Assembly (NCBI GenBank): GCA_000415185.1
Contig: KE351686.1
Coordinates: forward strand, 248,191 to 312,190
Length of the DNA stretch: 64,000 nucleotides
Reading direction: 5' to 3'
Source: Enterococcus faecalis 13-SD-W-01
Lineage (GTDB): Bacteria; Bacillota; Bacilli; Lactobacillales; Enterococcaceae
The number at the start of each line of letters is the position of its first letter. Position 1 is the first letter of the stretch. A model generated the notes under the pieces. That model ran no database searches. It was given only the letters and a program-made list of their open reading frames with translations, and was not told the DNA's origin. This document shows positions 21,030-30,618 of the stretch, one piece after another. A program made the translations under genes and the position numbers.

Positions 21030-24000
21030 CTAAAATTGCGGTGTCATTTCTTTCTTTTTTCTAATTGGAAATGGTTGAACTTTTTTCTTTACCATGTATT
21101 TGCTATTTTCTTTTCCCATTTGTACAGCACTTAATAAGCTTCTTTTTTCTCTTTTCTCTCCCAGACTTCCTCCTATTTTCGCTTGGTCAGGGATTTTCGC
21201 ATCTAGCGTCGCCTTCTCCCGTACCTTGTCCCGCCGAGTTATAAAATTAACTTTATTCGCAGACACCAACGCTAGCGACATCAAATTTAGTCCCAGCTCT
21301 GATCTCTGATTACCGAAGCTTCTTCTCATACGAATTTGCGCATTAAATGCTCGCCCTTCAGCGATATCCCTCATAATCACCGACACCATCTCCGCATCCG
21401 TTATCTGTAAATTTGCTCGCAGCATATCATCGTGGTACAGTGAAAAATTTACAGCCCCTGCGGATAACTTACTCAAACTCTGACGCGTTGCTGCCACTTG
21501 ATTCACAAAACTTTGGAAGTCCGGAGTGTCTCTTATCTTTCTAATTCCATATAAATACTCAGCGCGCGCCTCCTTTCCGTTCATACAAAATCCCTTATCA
21601 GGTACACCATATAGAGCAAGATCTTTTGTCATCGAAACAAGATGTGTCACTTCATGTATGACTGTTCCACTCACTTTTTGGTTTAGTTGAAGGGTCGGGG
21701 CAACCGCAGGATCTTGACAAAAAGCATCAGCTGAAATAATTATCCTGCATTCCCGGTCAGCTGGTACAACAAAAGCCTTTGACAGAACCTCCTTTTCTCT
21801 CTTTGACTGGTACACGTTCAGCTGAGGATCCAATTTAAGTTCCGTTGAGACAATCAAAATATTTTCAAAGCCGAATTCTTCTGTTTTCTGAAGAAATCGT
21901 TCTCCTTTTTCAGCCATCGATATTAGCCGCTTAGCAATTTCTTTTAGTATTTCCTCTTTGTTCGGAGCGTCTTTCAATAAAAACATTTTAGTCAAATATC
22001 GTCCTTCAGCTGTAGCTGCGATATCCGGCTGCTCCAATAAATGCTGCAATTTATTTTTCCCCTGCCTAAATATTTCTTCCGACTCCTTCAACCCATCTGC
22101 TACCTCTTTCTGGAATGGCCTGATAAATTCAGGTACCTTGCTTGGATCGAGCCCTGCAAACACCTGAAACTCTTCATTGGGTTGAGCAAAACCAAATATA
22201 TCCTCTTCGATACCTTCTAAAATCACATTTCGCGTCTTCTTATCGTTAGACTGTGTGATGATAGGCTGCTCTGGAATAAATTCAGTTAATTTAGGAAGAA
22301 TAACGAGAGGATCTTCCTCTCTTACACGCTCGGGTTTATAAGGTTGCACATTTCGGATAGCGTTCCATTCTTTCCCTCTTTTTGGCGATTTCGGCAGTGT
22401 GTTATATCCTATTCCATCTTTTACTTTTTTCCGAAAACTTCTTCGAGATACACTATTCCGCAAACCTGACTGCCTAGGTCTTGATATTGCTCCTCCGCAC
22501 AAAATCATTGATCCAAATGAAGAGAGGTCTTTTTCGCAACTTTCTTTTTCGTTTTTTGACGTTCCCTTCTCTTGCTCGTTACGTGCTTTTTCTCTTGATG
22601 TTCCCAAATCGAACCGCCCGCTCTCTGGCTCAAATTTCAAGACTGACATCGGCTCATTTCCATTTTTCCTTACCAATTGATAAAGACCAGCTTCCTTATC
22701 GACTGAAATCAGCGGCAAATAATAATTATTGATTTTGATGTAGGTTTTCCCCGAAGCATCCCGCATCAATCCTTTCTCATCAGGCGTAGAAAGTACACGA
22801 GGATCTTTTAATATTTCGAACTGTTTGAATTCTCTTCTGACTTTTCTTACTATCGCTTTCGTCACAAATGGCGAGGTTGGCGCTTCAAAATACCATTCCG
22901 CACCATTGTAATTTACAGGAAAAACACGTTTATCTTTACACACGTCATAACGCACAGTAGGTTCTTTTCCTTGGACAACTGTTTCTCGAACAGGAATCCA
23001 ACGATCCTTCATTTTGATAAAGAGTTGCGGAGATTCTCCATCGTTTGACACCTTGCGGATGATTCCCTCGCCATAAGCTTTGGCATTCAAATTTGCACTA
23101 TCCTCAAATTGTTGGGATTTTTCTATCTCAATCGCTAAGTGTTCAATTAATTTTTGCTGATTTTTCGTAAAAGAAGGTGCTTCTTTGAAAACTTCTAACT
23201 GATTGCCTTTCAATACAAAATAATGACCAGATCCATTACCTGTTTTTTCACTCACTTGCACGTATAAATGGCCTTCGACGCGTTTTATCAGAACTTCTGG
23301 ACCGCCCCCTGGTAAATGCGCCCTCTTAAAAACTTCAGAGACAGCAGGTGTTTCCTTTTCCAATTTTTCTAACTTATCTAAAACCACTCGCTCTGCGGCA
23401 TTGGCATATTGAAATTTCATTTTTGTTAATCCCTTGATAGCAAGCCGCCCGCTATCTGCTATCAGTTCGAGCCCTGGATCAAGATACTGCAAGGTACTGA
23501 TCCCCAGTTTTGTTAGTTCTTCAGATTTAGGTAAAAAATATCTGCTGTTTTTTAATGCGTTTCTTAATCCGCCTCTCAAAAGAGCTTTTGACACTCCCAA
23601 GCCGAATTTTGTACCAAGACCAATCGCCTGTCCTGCAACAGGTATTAAAGAGATGATATCAAGCAAACAAGCAGGAGCTGCTTCGGCTGCATTCCCATTT
23701 ATGCTTTCTGTCACACAATCGTAAAAAGGAATAAAATGTTTGACTTTATCAACTGTCTGTTCAGCAACTGATTTATCATTTCCTGATTCATAGAGCTGGT
23801 CATACATCTTGTCTCTATTTCTCAAACTGATTTCGGAGGCCAATAGTCGATGATAGGCTTTATCTGAGTGCCTTCTGCTAGTTTGATCCACATTGATGGA
23901 AAGATCAAAGTCTCTAGAATCTAGCGGACGAACCACCTTCGCATCCTCCTCAACCGAAAATAGCTCATGATTTAGATAAGCAGCCAATCTTCTATCTACA

Positions 24001-27000
24001 CAATGTACTTTATATCCGGCTTCATCTCCTAACTTTTTCAAAGCGTAGATTCGTTCCTCATCCCCACGTCTTGCCACAAATAAATCGGTGTTTTCAAGAT
24101 CCCAGACTGTTTTCTGAATTGTTTTCTTAAAATTTATGTGATTGCGGGTATGGATAGGAGGCTGAGTTGCCTCCTCATTTTTTAACTTCAACTTTGCAGA
24201 AGCTTTATAAATTTGCGTTCCCGCTGAAGAAAAAAATTCGTATTCTTTGGGTTCCATTGATTCAAATGCCAGTTCAATGAGTTTTCTATCTAATGGAAGA
24301 TAGGTATCTGCCACAGCTTTCGTTAAATCTGTATACCATTTTTCCAAATTTGGCGGAGTCCAGCCAGTTTCCGGGCAAGGATGATGTCCGTTTAGATAAG
24401 CATCATAAGCATTTATCCCATGCCCTATATTTGCCAGAATCGATCTTCCCGGAATGATTCTTGGAGCTTGAAGGATTTCCATCGGTACACCGCGTCTATG
24501 ACATTCTTGGATCACCTCTCCCGCTAATTTCCCTTTTCGGCGCCAATCAAGTGCTGCACTTTGATAAGCTGTCAGCAAAGGCTCTAACAGTTCTTGCGTT
24601 TCAATCACATTGAAATACCCTTTTCGCCAATAGCTAGTGAAGGTATCCAGGGCAACTTCTTGATAATTCCCTTTTTTCAAACTTTCCCCTAACAATTCCG
24701 GTTCTAGTTGAGCTGTCGCAAGTAAAGCCGGAAGCAGCAACTGCTGCATTTCTTCTGGACTAAGTTTTTCTTTTCCAATCATTGTGCTTAAGAAATAGTT
24801 TCCTAATGTGCGGACTTCTGACGGAGCGAAGGTTGCACGAGAGTCAGTATTTTCTAACAACTTGCCCCCTGCCAGCTGTGCTAACATCCTATGATCAGAA
24901 ACTAAAGGATCTTTTACTAAATTATTGGTTTGATACAAATAATCCGGAAGAGCTTTATCGAGCAGCTTTGCCCAAACTAGTTTAAACGCATACTCATGAT
25001 TATGCGGATTAGATGAAAGGTAAGAATCCGATACGCGCTCAATACTTTCTCTGAGATCACTTATCTTAAGATTAGAAGGGTCAGATGATGCAAGGATCTC
25101 CTTCGCTAGATGTTCTTCAAATGAGCTGTACAGCACATTTTCAAAGGTCCATTTCATCACTGTTTTTTCAGCATCTTCATTTGAAATCTTTTCCTCCGGC
25201 CTTCCTCCATAAAGCTTCATTTCTTTTAAAATCACTTTTGCCAACGTTTGTACTTTGTCTGAACTGATAACTACATGACCGTCTTCTTGTATGAACCATT
25301 TCCCTACAGCAGACAAAATCTCATTCTCTTTTGCTGTTTCTTGGGATAACTTCCCATTCTGCAAAAACAGCTGTCCTACTGCTTCCATCACTTTTGGATC
25401 GCGCCACTGACTCTGCTTTTCTGCTAATGGAGTCGAGAGAGTTTCACTCGGCATGTCCCCTTGCATCTGTTCATCAAGAGCAGCTTTGCTTAACGAAGAG
25501 GTTCTATCTACGTTTATGTCCATCGTCCATGTGGTCACGATTTCACCTGCTGCTTCTAGCGAAATTGTTTCATTTTCCTCCTTCCCGATAAGAAGATTTG
25601 CCAATTGCTTCATGTTTACTAGATTATTCGATGTCTTGGATGAATTTAACTCCCTTTCGATCCAGCGCGCGAGTATTACAGCAAGTTGCTGAGAGCTAGA
25701 AATGTCCTTGGCTATTCCTTTTTCTGTTAAAAAAGCAATGACAGCTTTTTGCTGATTGTCTTTTTGTGTTTTATCCAGTTTCAGCAGTATGGACTTTTTG
25801 TCTCCGTTTTCTGACTGCTCAAAGTCATTTTTCTGGAGAAAATCCGTGATTTTTTGTTTAAGATCCTGATTCTGCTCTTTTTCTCCAACATTTATTTCGC
25901 CAAGGTTTTTGGGGTTTTTATAGGTATAACCAGATTGTGCATTATTATTTTCCCATTGGAGTAAGTAAAGCCGTGCCTCTCCAACTGGCTCATCTGCTGT
26001 TTCGATGCCATATCCTTTTCGAATCAAATATGCAGCCCTTGTCTCTCTATCCTTAATCTCACTGTAACTTTCTCCTGCAAGAATCCACTCTTGCATCGTT
26101 CGGACCAGTTCACTTGAAGATGGTTTATCCAATGAGACGTTGTGATCTTTAAGGAACTGTTCCACTAATATATTTACACTTTTGGTTTTTTCGCGCGCTT
26201 CCCAAAGATCACGTTTATAAAAAAGCAGATCGATTGGCTGGCTTTGAAGAATAGATGGAGGCAAATCATGGATAAATTCATGAAAGAGTTGTTTACTTTC
26301 TTTTTTGTATTTTTCAAATTCAATGATGCTGCCATGTTCTGCAAACGATAGGATTTGAGGATTTTTCTCATCCAATTTATCTGCATATTTGTAGTCTTCT
26401 AGGAATGTATTGATTTTCCATTGCATAAGAATATTTTGCAATTTAACGGTTGAAATAAAATCGCCCAGCCTCACGTCCTCCACACCATAAGCTTGAAGCA
26501 GTAGATAAGTTAAAAATCCTGCTTTTCCTGATGCATTCTCCTCGCTCATAGATAAACTTTCAATCCATTTTTCAGCAATCTCTACTAATTTACTTTCAGA
26601 TGCAGCAGGATTCGCCAAACCTTCTTTTACAAAAAACGCCTTTATTTTTTTATTCACTTCACTTGTTTTGTTTCGCTTCTGAAAAAGTTCGTAATCATAA
26701 TAAAAAACAGGCACTGGTTCTGCATACCGAATGGCAGGCACCTGATTATTTATAATATCTTGTTTGATTTGTTCAACTTGCTCCACTTTAGAATCACTAG
26801 TAGCAGGAGGTAAAGTCGTCGGCATTTGACTCTTAGAAATAGTGGTTGCTTCATTTCGTAAATCACTAAACTGCTTCGGTGTCGGCGTTTCGTTTTTTTT
26901 GATTCTTTTTCTTTTTCGAACAGGCGCTGTTTGCGTCATCGGAGAAGCAGGCGGCACAATCGTTGAGTCAACAGTCGGGATACCCAGCAGATGCCGCTTT

Positions 27001-27272
27001 TGTCTAAGCGCACTCGATGGACCTGCGGAAGGTTCTGATACTCTGTTCTGTCGGGACATATCTAAAGGTGTGACAGCACTGAACAACAGGCTAGCCGCGT
27101 GAAACATTGCTCGCACCTTATTGTTATTCTCCTCTGTCGATGCATGCCCCACATTATCGGCAATGTTATTTAAAACTTGCTGGGTATCTCTTGGATCCTG
27201 CACTTGATTATTCGCTTCCTGTACTTTGTTATAGAACCGGCCAATTTCTTTTCGATAATCTTTTTTAGGCAT
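21030..27272 (-). CDS. Giant effector/toxin-like protein with C-terminal HExxH metalloprotease motif (2080 aa)
   Basis: I start it at ATG 27272: AAAGGAG is 8 bases upstream, while an in-frame GTG three codons earlier overlaps that site. There is no signal peptide. Order seen: helical N-terminus; Ser/Pro-rich linker with a basic patch (RKRKRIKK, about 118-126); four degenerate ~90-residue repeats (about 192-712), each ending in a conserved Trp; a long helical region; an amphipathic/hydrophobic stretch at about 1180-1235 (FIPFYDC, then LLDIISLIPVAGQ); a beta-rich region; a basic linker; and a C-terminal domain with IHEVTH at 1873-1877 and Glu1901 or Glu1905 as possible third zinc ligand. The hydrophobic stretch and its distance from the zincin-like end resemble the large dermonecrotic-toxin-like, membrane-targeted effector proteins of Pseudomonas. 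That resemblance is from memory and not tested. Other options are a large intracellular protease or an interbacterial toxin. The reading frame is intact, and it has its own promoter and terminator. Confidence 0.7.
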   Translation of the reverse strand: MPKKDYRKEIGRFYNKVQEANNQVQDPRDTQQVLNNIADNVGHASTEENNNKVRAMFHAASLLFSAVTPLDMSRQNRVSEPSAGPSSALRQKRHLLGIPTVDSTIVPPASPMTQTAPVRKRKRIKKNETPTPKQFSDLRNEATTISKSQMPTTLPPATSDSKVEQVEQIKQDIINNQVPAIRYAEPVPVFYYDYELFQKRNKTSEVNKKIKAFFVKEGLANPAASESKLVEIAEKWIESLSMSEENASGKAGFLTYLLLQAYGVEDVRLGDFISTVKLQNILMQWKINTFLEDYKYADKLDEKNPQILSFAEHGSIIEFEKYKKESKQLFHEFIHDLPPSILQSQPIDLLFYKRDLWEAREKTKSVNILVEQFLKDHNVSLDKPSSSELVRTMQEWILAGESYSEIKDRETRAAYLIRKGYGIETADEPVGEARLYLLQWENNNAQSGYTYKNPKNLGEINVGEKEQNQDLKQKITDFLQKNDFEQSENGDKKSILLKLDKTQKDNQQKAVIAFLTEKGIAKDISSSQQLAVILARWIERELNSSKTSNNLVNMKQLANLLIGKEENETISLEAAGEIVTTWTMDINVDRTSSLSKAALDEQMQGDMPSETLSTPLAEKQSQWRDPKVMEAVGQLFLQNGKLSQETAKENEILSAVGKWFIQEDGHVVISSDKVQTLAKVILKEMKLYGGRPEEKISNEDAEKTVMKWTFENVLYSSFEEHLAKEILASSDPSNLKISDLRESIERVSDSYLSSNPHNHEYAFKLVWAKLLDKALPDYLYQTNNLVKDPLVSDHRMLAQLAGGKLLENTDSRATFAPSEVRTLGNYFLSTMIGKEKLSPEEMQQLLLPALLATAQLEPELLGESLKKGNYQEVALDTFTSYWRKGYFNVIETQELLEPLLTAYQSAALDWRRKGKLAGEVIQECHRRGVPMEILQAPRIIPGRSILANIGHGINAYDAYLNGHHPCPETGWTPPNLEKWYTDLTKAVADTYLPLDRKLIELAFESMEPKEYEFFSSAGTQIYKASAKLKLKNEEATQPPIHTRNHINFKKTIQKTVWDLENTDLFVARRGDEERIYALKKLGDEAGYKVHCVDRRLAAYLNHELFSVEEDAKVVRPLDSRDFDLSINVDQTSRRHSDKAYHRLLASEISLRNRDKMYDQLYESGNDKSVAEQTVDKVKHFIPFYDCVTESINGNAAEAAPACLLDIISLIPVAGQAIGLGTKFGLGVSKALLRGGLRNALKNSRYFLPKSEELTKLGISTLQYLDPGLELIADSGRLAIKGLTKMKFQYANAAERVVLDKLEKLEKETPAVSEVFKRAHLPGGGPEVLIKRVEGHLYVQVSEKTGNGSGHYFVLKGNQLEVFKEAPSFTKNQQKLIEHLAIEIEKSQQFEDSANLNAKAYGEGIIRKVSNDGESPQLFIKMKDRWIPVRETVVQGKEPTVRYDVCKDKRVFPVNYNGAEWYFEAPTSPFVTKAIVRKVRREFKQFEILKDPRVLSTPDEKGLMRDASGKTYIKINNYYLPLISVDKEAGLYQLVRKNGNEPMSVLKFEPESGRFDLGTSREKARNEQEKGTSKNEKESCEKDLSSFGSMILCGGAISRPRQSGLRNSVSRRSFRKKVKDGIGYNTLPKSPKRGKEWNAIRNVQPYKPERVREEDPLVILPKLTEFIPEQPIITQSNDKKTRNVILEGIEEDIFGFAQPNEEFQVFAGLDPSKVPEFIRPFQKEVADGLKESEEIFRQGKNKLQHLLEQPDIAATAEGRYLTKMFLLKDAPNKEEILKEIAKRLISMAEKGERFLQKTEEFGFENILIVSTELKLDPQLNVYQSKREKEVLSKAFVVPADRECRIIISADAFCQDPAVAPTLQLNQKVSGTVIHEVTHLVSMTKDLALYGVPDKGFCMNGKEARAEYLYGIRKIRDTPDFQSFVNQVAATRQSLSKLSAGAVNFSLYHDDMLRANLQITDAEMVSVIMRDIAEGRAFNAQIRMRRSFGNQRSELGLNLMSLALVSANKVNFITRRDKVREKATLDAKIPDQAKIGGSLGEKREKRSLLSAVQMGKENSKYMVKKKVQPFPIRKKKEMTPQF
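25137..26699 (-). repeat. Four degenerate ~90-residue repeats inside the giant protein
   Basis: Protein positions about 192-288, 349-443, 498-585 and 622-712. Shared pattern: a helix with a central F-F/L, then S-x-x-L and a mid-repeat Trp (EKWIES, QEWILA, ARWIER, GKWFIQ), then a Leu/Tyr-Gly helix, and a final Trp (LMQWKI, LLQWEN, VTTWTM, VMKWTF) at about 285, 440, 582 and 708. Sequence identity is low but spacing and tryptophans agree. I do not know this repeat family. Confidence 0.6.
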
Positions 27273-27375
27273 CCGCTTCACTCCTTTGTTTAGTTTTCTT
27301 CATCTTTCCAAATTGAACATAAGTAATTCTCAACAGAAAAATCCGACTCCCTTTGAACTAAACTATAGAAGAATA

Positions 27376-27404
27376 ACAATATTATTATTTAATCCTGTCA
27401 TCAA
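27376..27404 (-). promoter_or_regulatory. Candidate promoter of the giant gene
   Basis: Minus strand TTGATG, 17-bp spacer, TATTGT, about 105 bp before the start codon. Confidence 0.5.
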
Positions 27405-27450
27405 AAGCTATTTTAACCTCATAATCGCGTTATCTTTAGGAATAATAGAC

Positions 27451-27480
27451 AAAAAAACGGCCGCTTCTCAGCGGTCGTTT
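27451..27480 (-). terminator. Terminator of the purE-K-B operon
   Basis: Stem AAACGGCCGC / GCGGTCGTTT with one G-T pair and a 6-nt loop; TTTTTTT follows on the minus strand. It ends the purEKB transcript 26 bp after purB and before the giant gene's promoter. Confidence 0.85.
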
Positions 27481-27505
27481 CCTTTTTTTATTGATTTAGA
27501 AAAAC

Positions 27506-28804
27506 TTATTCTCCAAGACCCACACGATTGAAAATCGTATCGACATTTTTCAGGTGATGATTATAATCGAATGCATCATCTAAATCTTCTTTTGATAAAA
27601 CAGATGTTACTGCTGTATCCTCTTCAAGCAATGGACGGAAATCTGTTTGGTTATCCCAAGCATAAGCCGTTTTCGGTTGCACAAGATCATACGCTTCTTC
27701 CCTTGTCATCCCTTTATCGATTAATTTCAGCATCACACGTTGGCTATAGATCAAGCCGTATGTTGCTTGCATATTACGTTTCATGTTTTCAGGGAAGACT
27801 GTTAGGTTTTTAACGATATTGCCAAAACGATTCAACATATAGTTCAATAAAATCGTTGTGTCTGGCAAAATGATTCTTTCCGCTGAAGAATGAGAGATAT
27901 CACGTTCATGCCATAAAGAGACATTTTCATAAGCTGTTATCATATGGCCGCGGATCACACGTGCTAGACCAGACATGTTTTCTGAACCGATTGGATTTCT
28001 TTTATGCGGCATTGCAGAAGAGCCTTTTTGTCCTTTTGCAAAAAATTCTTCTACTTCTCTTGTTTCCGATTTTTGCAATCCTCTGATTTCAGTAGCAAAG
28101 CGTTCAATACTTGTTGCAATCAATGCCATTGTTGCAAAATATTCTGCGTGCAAATCACGAGGAAGGACTTGGGTCGACACTTCTTGCGCGCGGATACCTA
28201 ATTTGTCACAAACATATTCTTCGATATACGGAGGAATGTTGGCAAAAGTTCCCACAGCACCAGAGATTTTCCCTGCTTCTACACCTTTTGCTGCATGTTC
28301 AAAACGTTCGATATTTCGTTTCATCTCAGAATACCAAGTCGCTAATTTCAACCCAAATGTCGTTGGCTCTGCATGGACACCATGCGTTCTGCCCATCATT
28401 ACAGTATATTTGTGTTCTTTTGCTTTTTCGCCGATTATCTCAGTGAAACGTTTCAAATCGCCTCTTAGAATGTCGTTCGCTTGTTTGATCAAATAACCGT
28501 AAGCAGTATCCACGACGTCTGTACTTGTTAAACCATAGTGGACCCATTTGCGTTCTTCACCAAGTGTTTCAGAAACTGCACGCGTAAATGCAACGACGTC
28601 ATGACGTGTCGATTTTTCGATTTCTAAAATACGTTCGATATCAAAAGAAGCATTTTCGCGGATTTTCTTCACGTCTTCTTTCGGGATTTCTCCTAATTCA
28701 GCCCAAGCTTCATCTGCTAAGATCTCCACTTCAAGCCACGCTTGGTATTTATTTTCTTCTGTCCAGATATTTCCCATCTCTGGACGTGTATAACGTTCTA
28801 ACAT
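27506..28804 (-). CDS. purB: Adenylosuccinate lyase
   Basis: 432 aa. The fumarase/aspartase-superfamily signature [16 protein letters not shown] and [11 protein letters not shown] are present. It splits SAICAR to AICAR and adenylosuccinate to AMP, so it serves both the de novo pathway and AMP synthesis. It is third in purE-K-B, 15 bp after purK, with AAAGGAG 10 bases before the ATG. Confidence 0.97.
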   Translation of the reverse strand: MLERYTRPEMGNIWTEENKYQAWLEVEILADEAWAELGEIPKEDVKKIRENASFDIERILEIEKSTRHDVVAFTRAVSETLGEERKWVHYGLTSTDVVDTAYGYLIKQANDILRGDLKRFTEIIGEKAKEHKYTVMMGRTHGVHAEPTTFGLKLATWYSEMKRNIERFEHAAKGVEAGKISGAVGTFANIPPYIEEYVCDKLGIRAQEVSTQVLPRDLHAEYFATMALIATSIERFATEIRGLQKSETREVEEFFAKGQKGSSAMPHKRNPIGSENMSGLARVIRGHMITAYENVSLWHERDISHSSAERIILPDTTILLNYMLNRFGNIVKNLTVFPENMKRNMQATYGLIYSQRVMLKLIDKGMTREEAYDLVQPKTAYAWDNQTDFRPLLEEDTAVTSVLSKEDLDDAFDYNHHLKNVDTIFNRVGLGE

Positions 28805-28819
28805 GTTTGTTTTTCTCCT

Positions 28820-29953
28820 TTAATCCCAAATATCTGTTTGGTAGATTTCTTCCAAAGTCTCATAGACATTTTCAGTCAAAATAGTGATATGTCCCATTTT
28901 GCGGCCTTTTTTTGCTTGGCTTTTTCCATAAAAATGGAATTGCCAATCTGGCTTTTCACTGATCAATTCACGGCTGTCTCTTAAATCTTCACCTAAGATA
29001 TTGACCATGACCGCATCGCTCAGAAGACGGACTTTTTTTGGCAACGGCCAGCCGCAGATCCCGCGAATATGTGCATCAAATTGGCTCATAGAACAAGCTT
29101 CGATCGAGTAATGACCCGAATTATGAGGACGTGGTGCTAATTCATTGACGTACAACCCGCCTGCTTTTGTCAGGAACATCTCAACCGCCAATACACCGGA
29201 AAGATCCACAGCTTCTGCAATGACTTTCGCGATTCGTTCTGCTTCTTCGATAACATCGGCAGAGATTCTCGCAGGTGCGATCGTTTCATGAAGGATATTG
29301 TTGCGGTGAACATTTTCTACTACAGGGAACGTTGTATATTCTCCTTGTCCATTTCCTGCTACCATGATAGAGATTTCTTTCTCAAACGGTACCCAAGCTT
29401 CTAGTACGCAAGTTCCTTCGCGAAGCAGATCCATTGATGGCGCTAAGTCCGCTCGGCTGTATAAAACATATTGGCCTTTCCCATCGTATCCGCCTCTTGT
29501 TGTCTTCAAAACACAAGGATAGCCGATACCGTCGATTGCATCTTGGATATCGGTTGGACTAACAATCGTTGAATAAGGAGCAATCACAATATTATTGGAT
29601 TCTAAAAATGATTTTTCTAATAAGCGATCTTGGGTAATAGCCAGCAAATCTGTCCCCTGAGGTACGTCCGCTCGCGATAAAATACCATTCAGCGCTTCTA
29701 CGCTGACATTCTCGAATTCATAAGTAATCACTTCTGTACGACGCGCCAGCTCTTCTAAAGCAAACATATCGTCATAATTTCCTTCAATATGCCAATCTGC
29801 TACTTGTGCAGCTGGGCAATCATCTACTGGATCAAGTACTCCTACTTTAAATCCCATTTCTTTTGCACTGATCGCCATCATCCGGCCTAATTGTCCGCCG
29901 CCGACGATACCGATCGTCGCTCCTGGCAATAATGGTTTAACCAAGTTGATCAC
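28820..29953 (-). CDS. purK: N5-carboxyaminoimidazole ribonucleotide synthetase
   Basis: 377 aa, an ATP-grasp enzyme. [16 protein letters not shown] near the N-terminus, [12 protein letters not shown] (ATP binding) and [16 protein letters not shown] are the usual PurK marks. It carboxylates AIR with bicarbonate and ATP. It overlaps purE by 17 bp. Confidence 0.97.
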   Translation of the reverse strand: MINLVKPLLPGATIGIVGGGQLGRMMAISAKEMGFKVGVLDPVDDCPAAQVADWHIEGNYDDMFALEELARRTEVITYEFENVSVEALNGILSRADVPQGTDLLAITQDRLLEKSFLESNNIVIAPYSTIVSPTDIQDAIDGIGYPCVLKTTRGGYDGKGQYVLYSRADLAPSMDLLREGTCVLEAWVPFEKEISIMVAGNGQGEYTTFPVVENVHRNNILHETIAPARISADVIEEAERIAKVIAEAVDLSGVLAVEMFLTKAGGLYVNELAPRPHNSGHYSIEACSMSQFDAHIRGICGWPLPKKVRLLSDAVMVNILGEDLRDSRELISEKPDWQFHFYGKSQAKKGRKMGHITILTENVYETLEEIYQTDIWD

Positions 29954-30425
29954 TACTTTCCTTAACAGTTTCAGCCATCATTGAACGCCTTTTGGCTAAT
30001 TTAGCTTCTATCTCTAAATCATACATTGAAAGCATCTGCGCCGCAAGTAGTCCAGCGTTAATTGCACCAGCTTTTCCGATTGCCGTGGTTGCAACTGGGA
30101 CTCCTCCAGGCATTTGTACGATTGAAAGCAGAGAATCTAATCCATTTAATGTTCGTGATTGGACAGGAACACCAATCACTGGCAATGTCGTTTTTGCTGC
30201 GACCATCCCAGGAAGATGAGCCGCTCCTCCTGCACCAGCAATAATCACTTTGATGCCTTTTCCTCTTGCTTCTTCTGCCTGTTGGAACATCAAATCTGGT
30301 GTACGATGCGCAGAAACAACTTTTTTCTCATATGGAATCTCTAATTCTTCTAAAATCTCACAAGCAAATTTCATCGTATCCCAATCTGAGATACTCCCCA
30401 TAATCACTGAAACTTTTTCAGACAT
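29937..30425 (-). CDS. purE: N5-carboxyaminoimidazole ribonucleotide mutase
   Basis: 162 aa, class I PurE. Motifs are [21 protein letters not shown] and [12 protein letters not shown]. It moves the carboxyl group of N5-CAIR to give CAIR, the substrate of PurC in the other operon. It is the first gene of purE-K-B, with a strong promoter and paired PurR boxes upstream. Confidence 0.97.
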   Translation of the reverse strand: MSEKVSVIMGSISDWDTMKFACEILEELEIPYEKKVVSAHRTPDLMFQQAEEARGKGIKVIIAGAGGAAHLPGMVAAKTTLPVIGVPVQSRTLNGLDSLLSIVQMPGGVPVATTAIGKAGAINAGLLAAQMLSMYDLEIEAKLAKRRSMMAETVKESSDQLG

Positions 30426-30454
30426 TGTTTTCTCCTCTCGTTTTCTACGTCTTT

Positions 30455-30483
30455 ATTTTAACAAGGTGCTTTTTTGACGTCAA
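30455..30483 (-). promoter_or_regulatory. purE operon promoter
   Basis: Minus strand TTGACG, 17-bp spacer, TAAAAT, 30 bp before purE. Confidence 0.75.
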
Positions 30484-30485
30484 AC

Positions 30486-30532
30486 AAAAATCGAATATTA
30501 CGCAAATAATAATATTTATCGTTCGTATTTTT
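30486..30532 (-). promoter_or_regulatory. Paired PurR boxes before purE
   Basis: Box 1 on the plus strand AAAAATCGAATATT (30486-30499). Box 2 on the minus strand contains AAATACGAACGAT (within 30518-30532). The CGAA cores face each other with 26 bp between, and both lie upstream of the -35. This layout is close to that of the B. subtilis pur operon control region. Confidence 0.6.
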
Positions 30533-30545
30533 CCGAAAAAGAAAT

Positions 30546-30580
30546 AAAAAAGGCTGGAAGCAAAAGTATCCAACCTTTTT
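30546..30580 (-). terminator. Terminator of xpt-pbuX
   Basis: Stem AAAAAGG-TTGGA / TCCAGCC-TTTTT (one T-G pair on the minus strand) with a 10-nt loop and a T run, about 38 bp after pbuX. Confidence 0.8.
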
Positions 30581-30618
30581 CTGAAATAATTTTCTTGCTT
30601 TTTGACTATTTATCAAAC

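Noticed and set aside
21030..27272. Botulinum-neurotoxin-like or Epx-type enterococcal toxin
   Set aside because: The motif is HEVTH, not the HELxH context of neurotoxins; there is no signal peptide, beta-barrel pore pattern, heavy-chain-like region or neighbouring non-toxic component gene.
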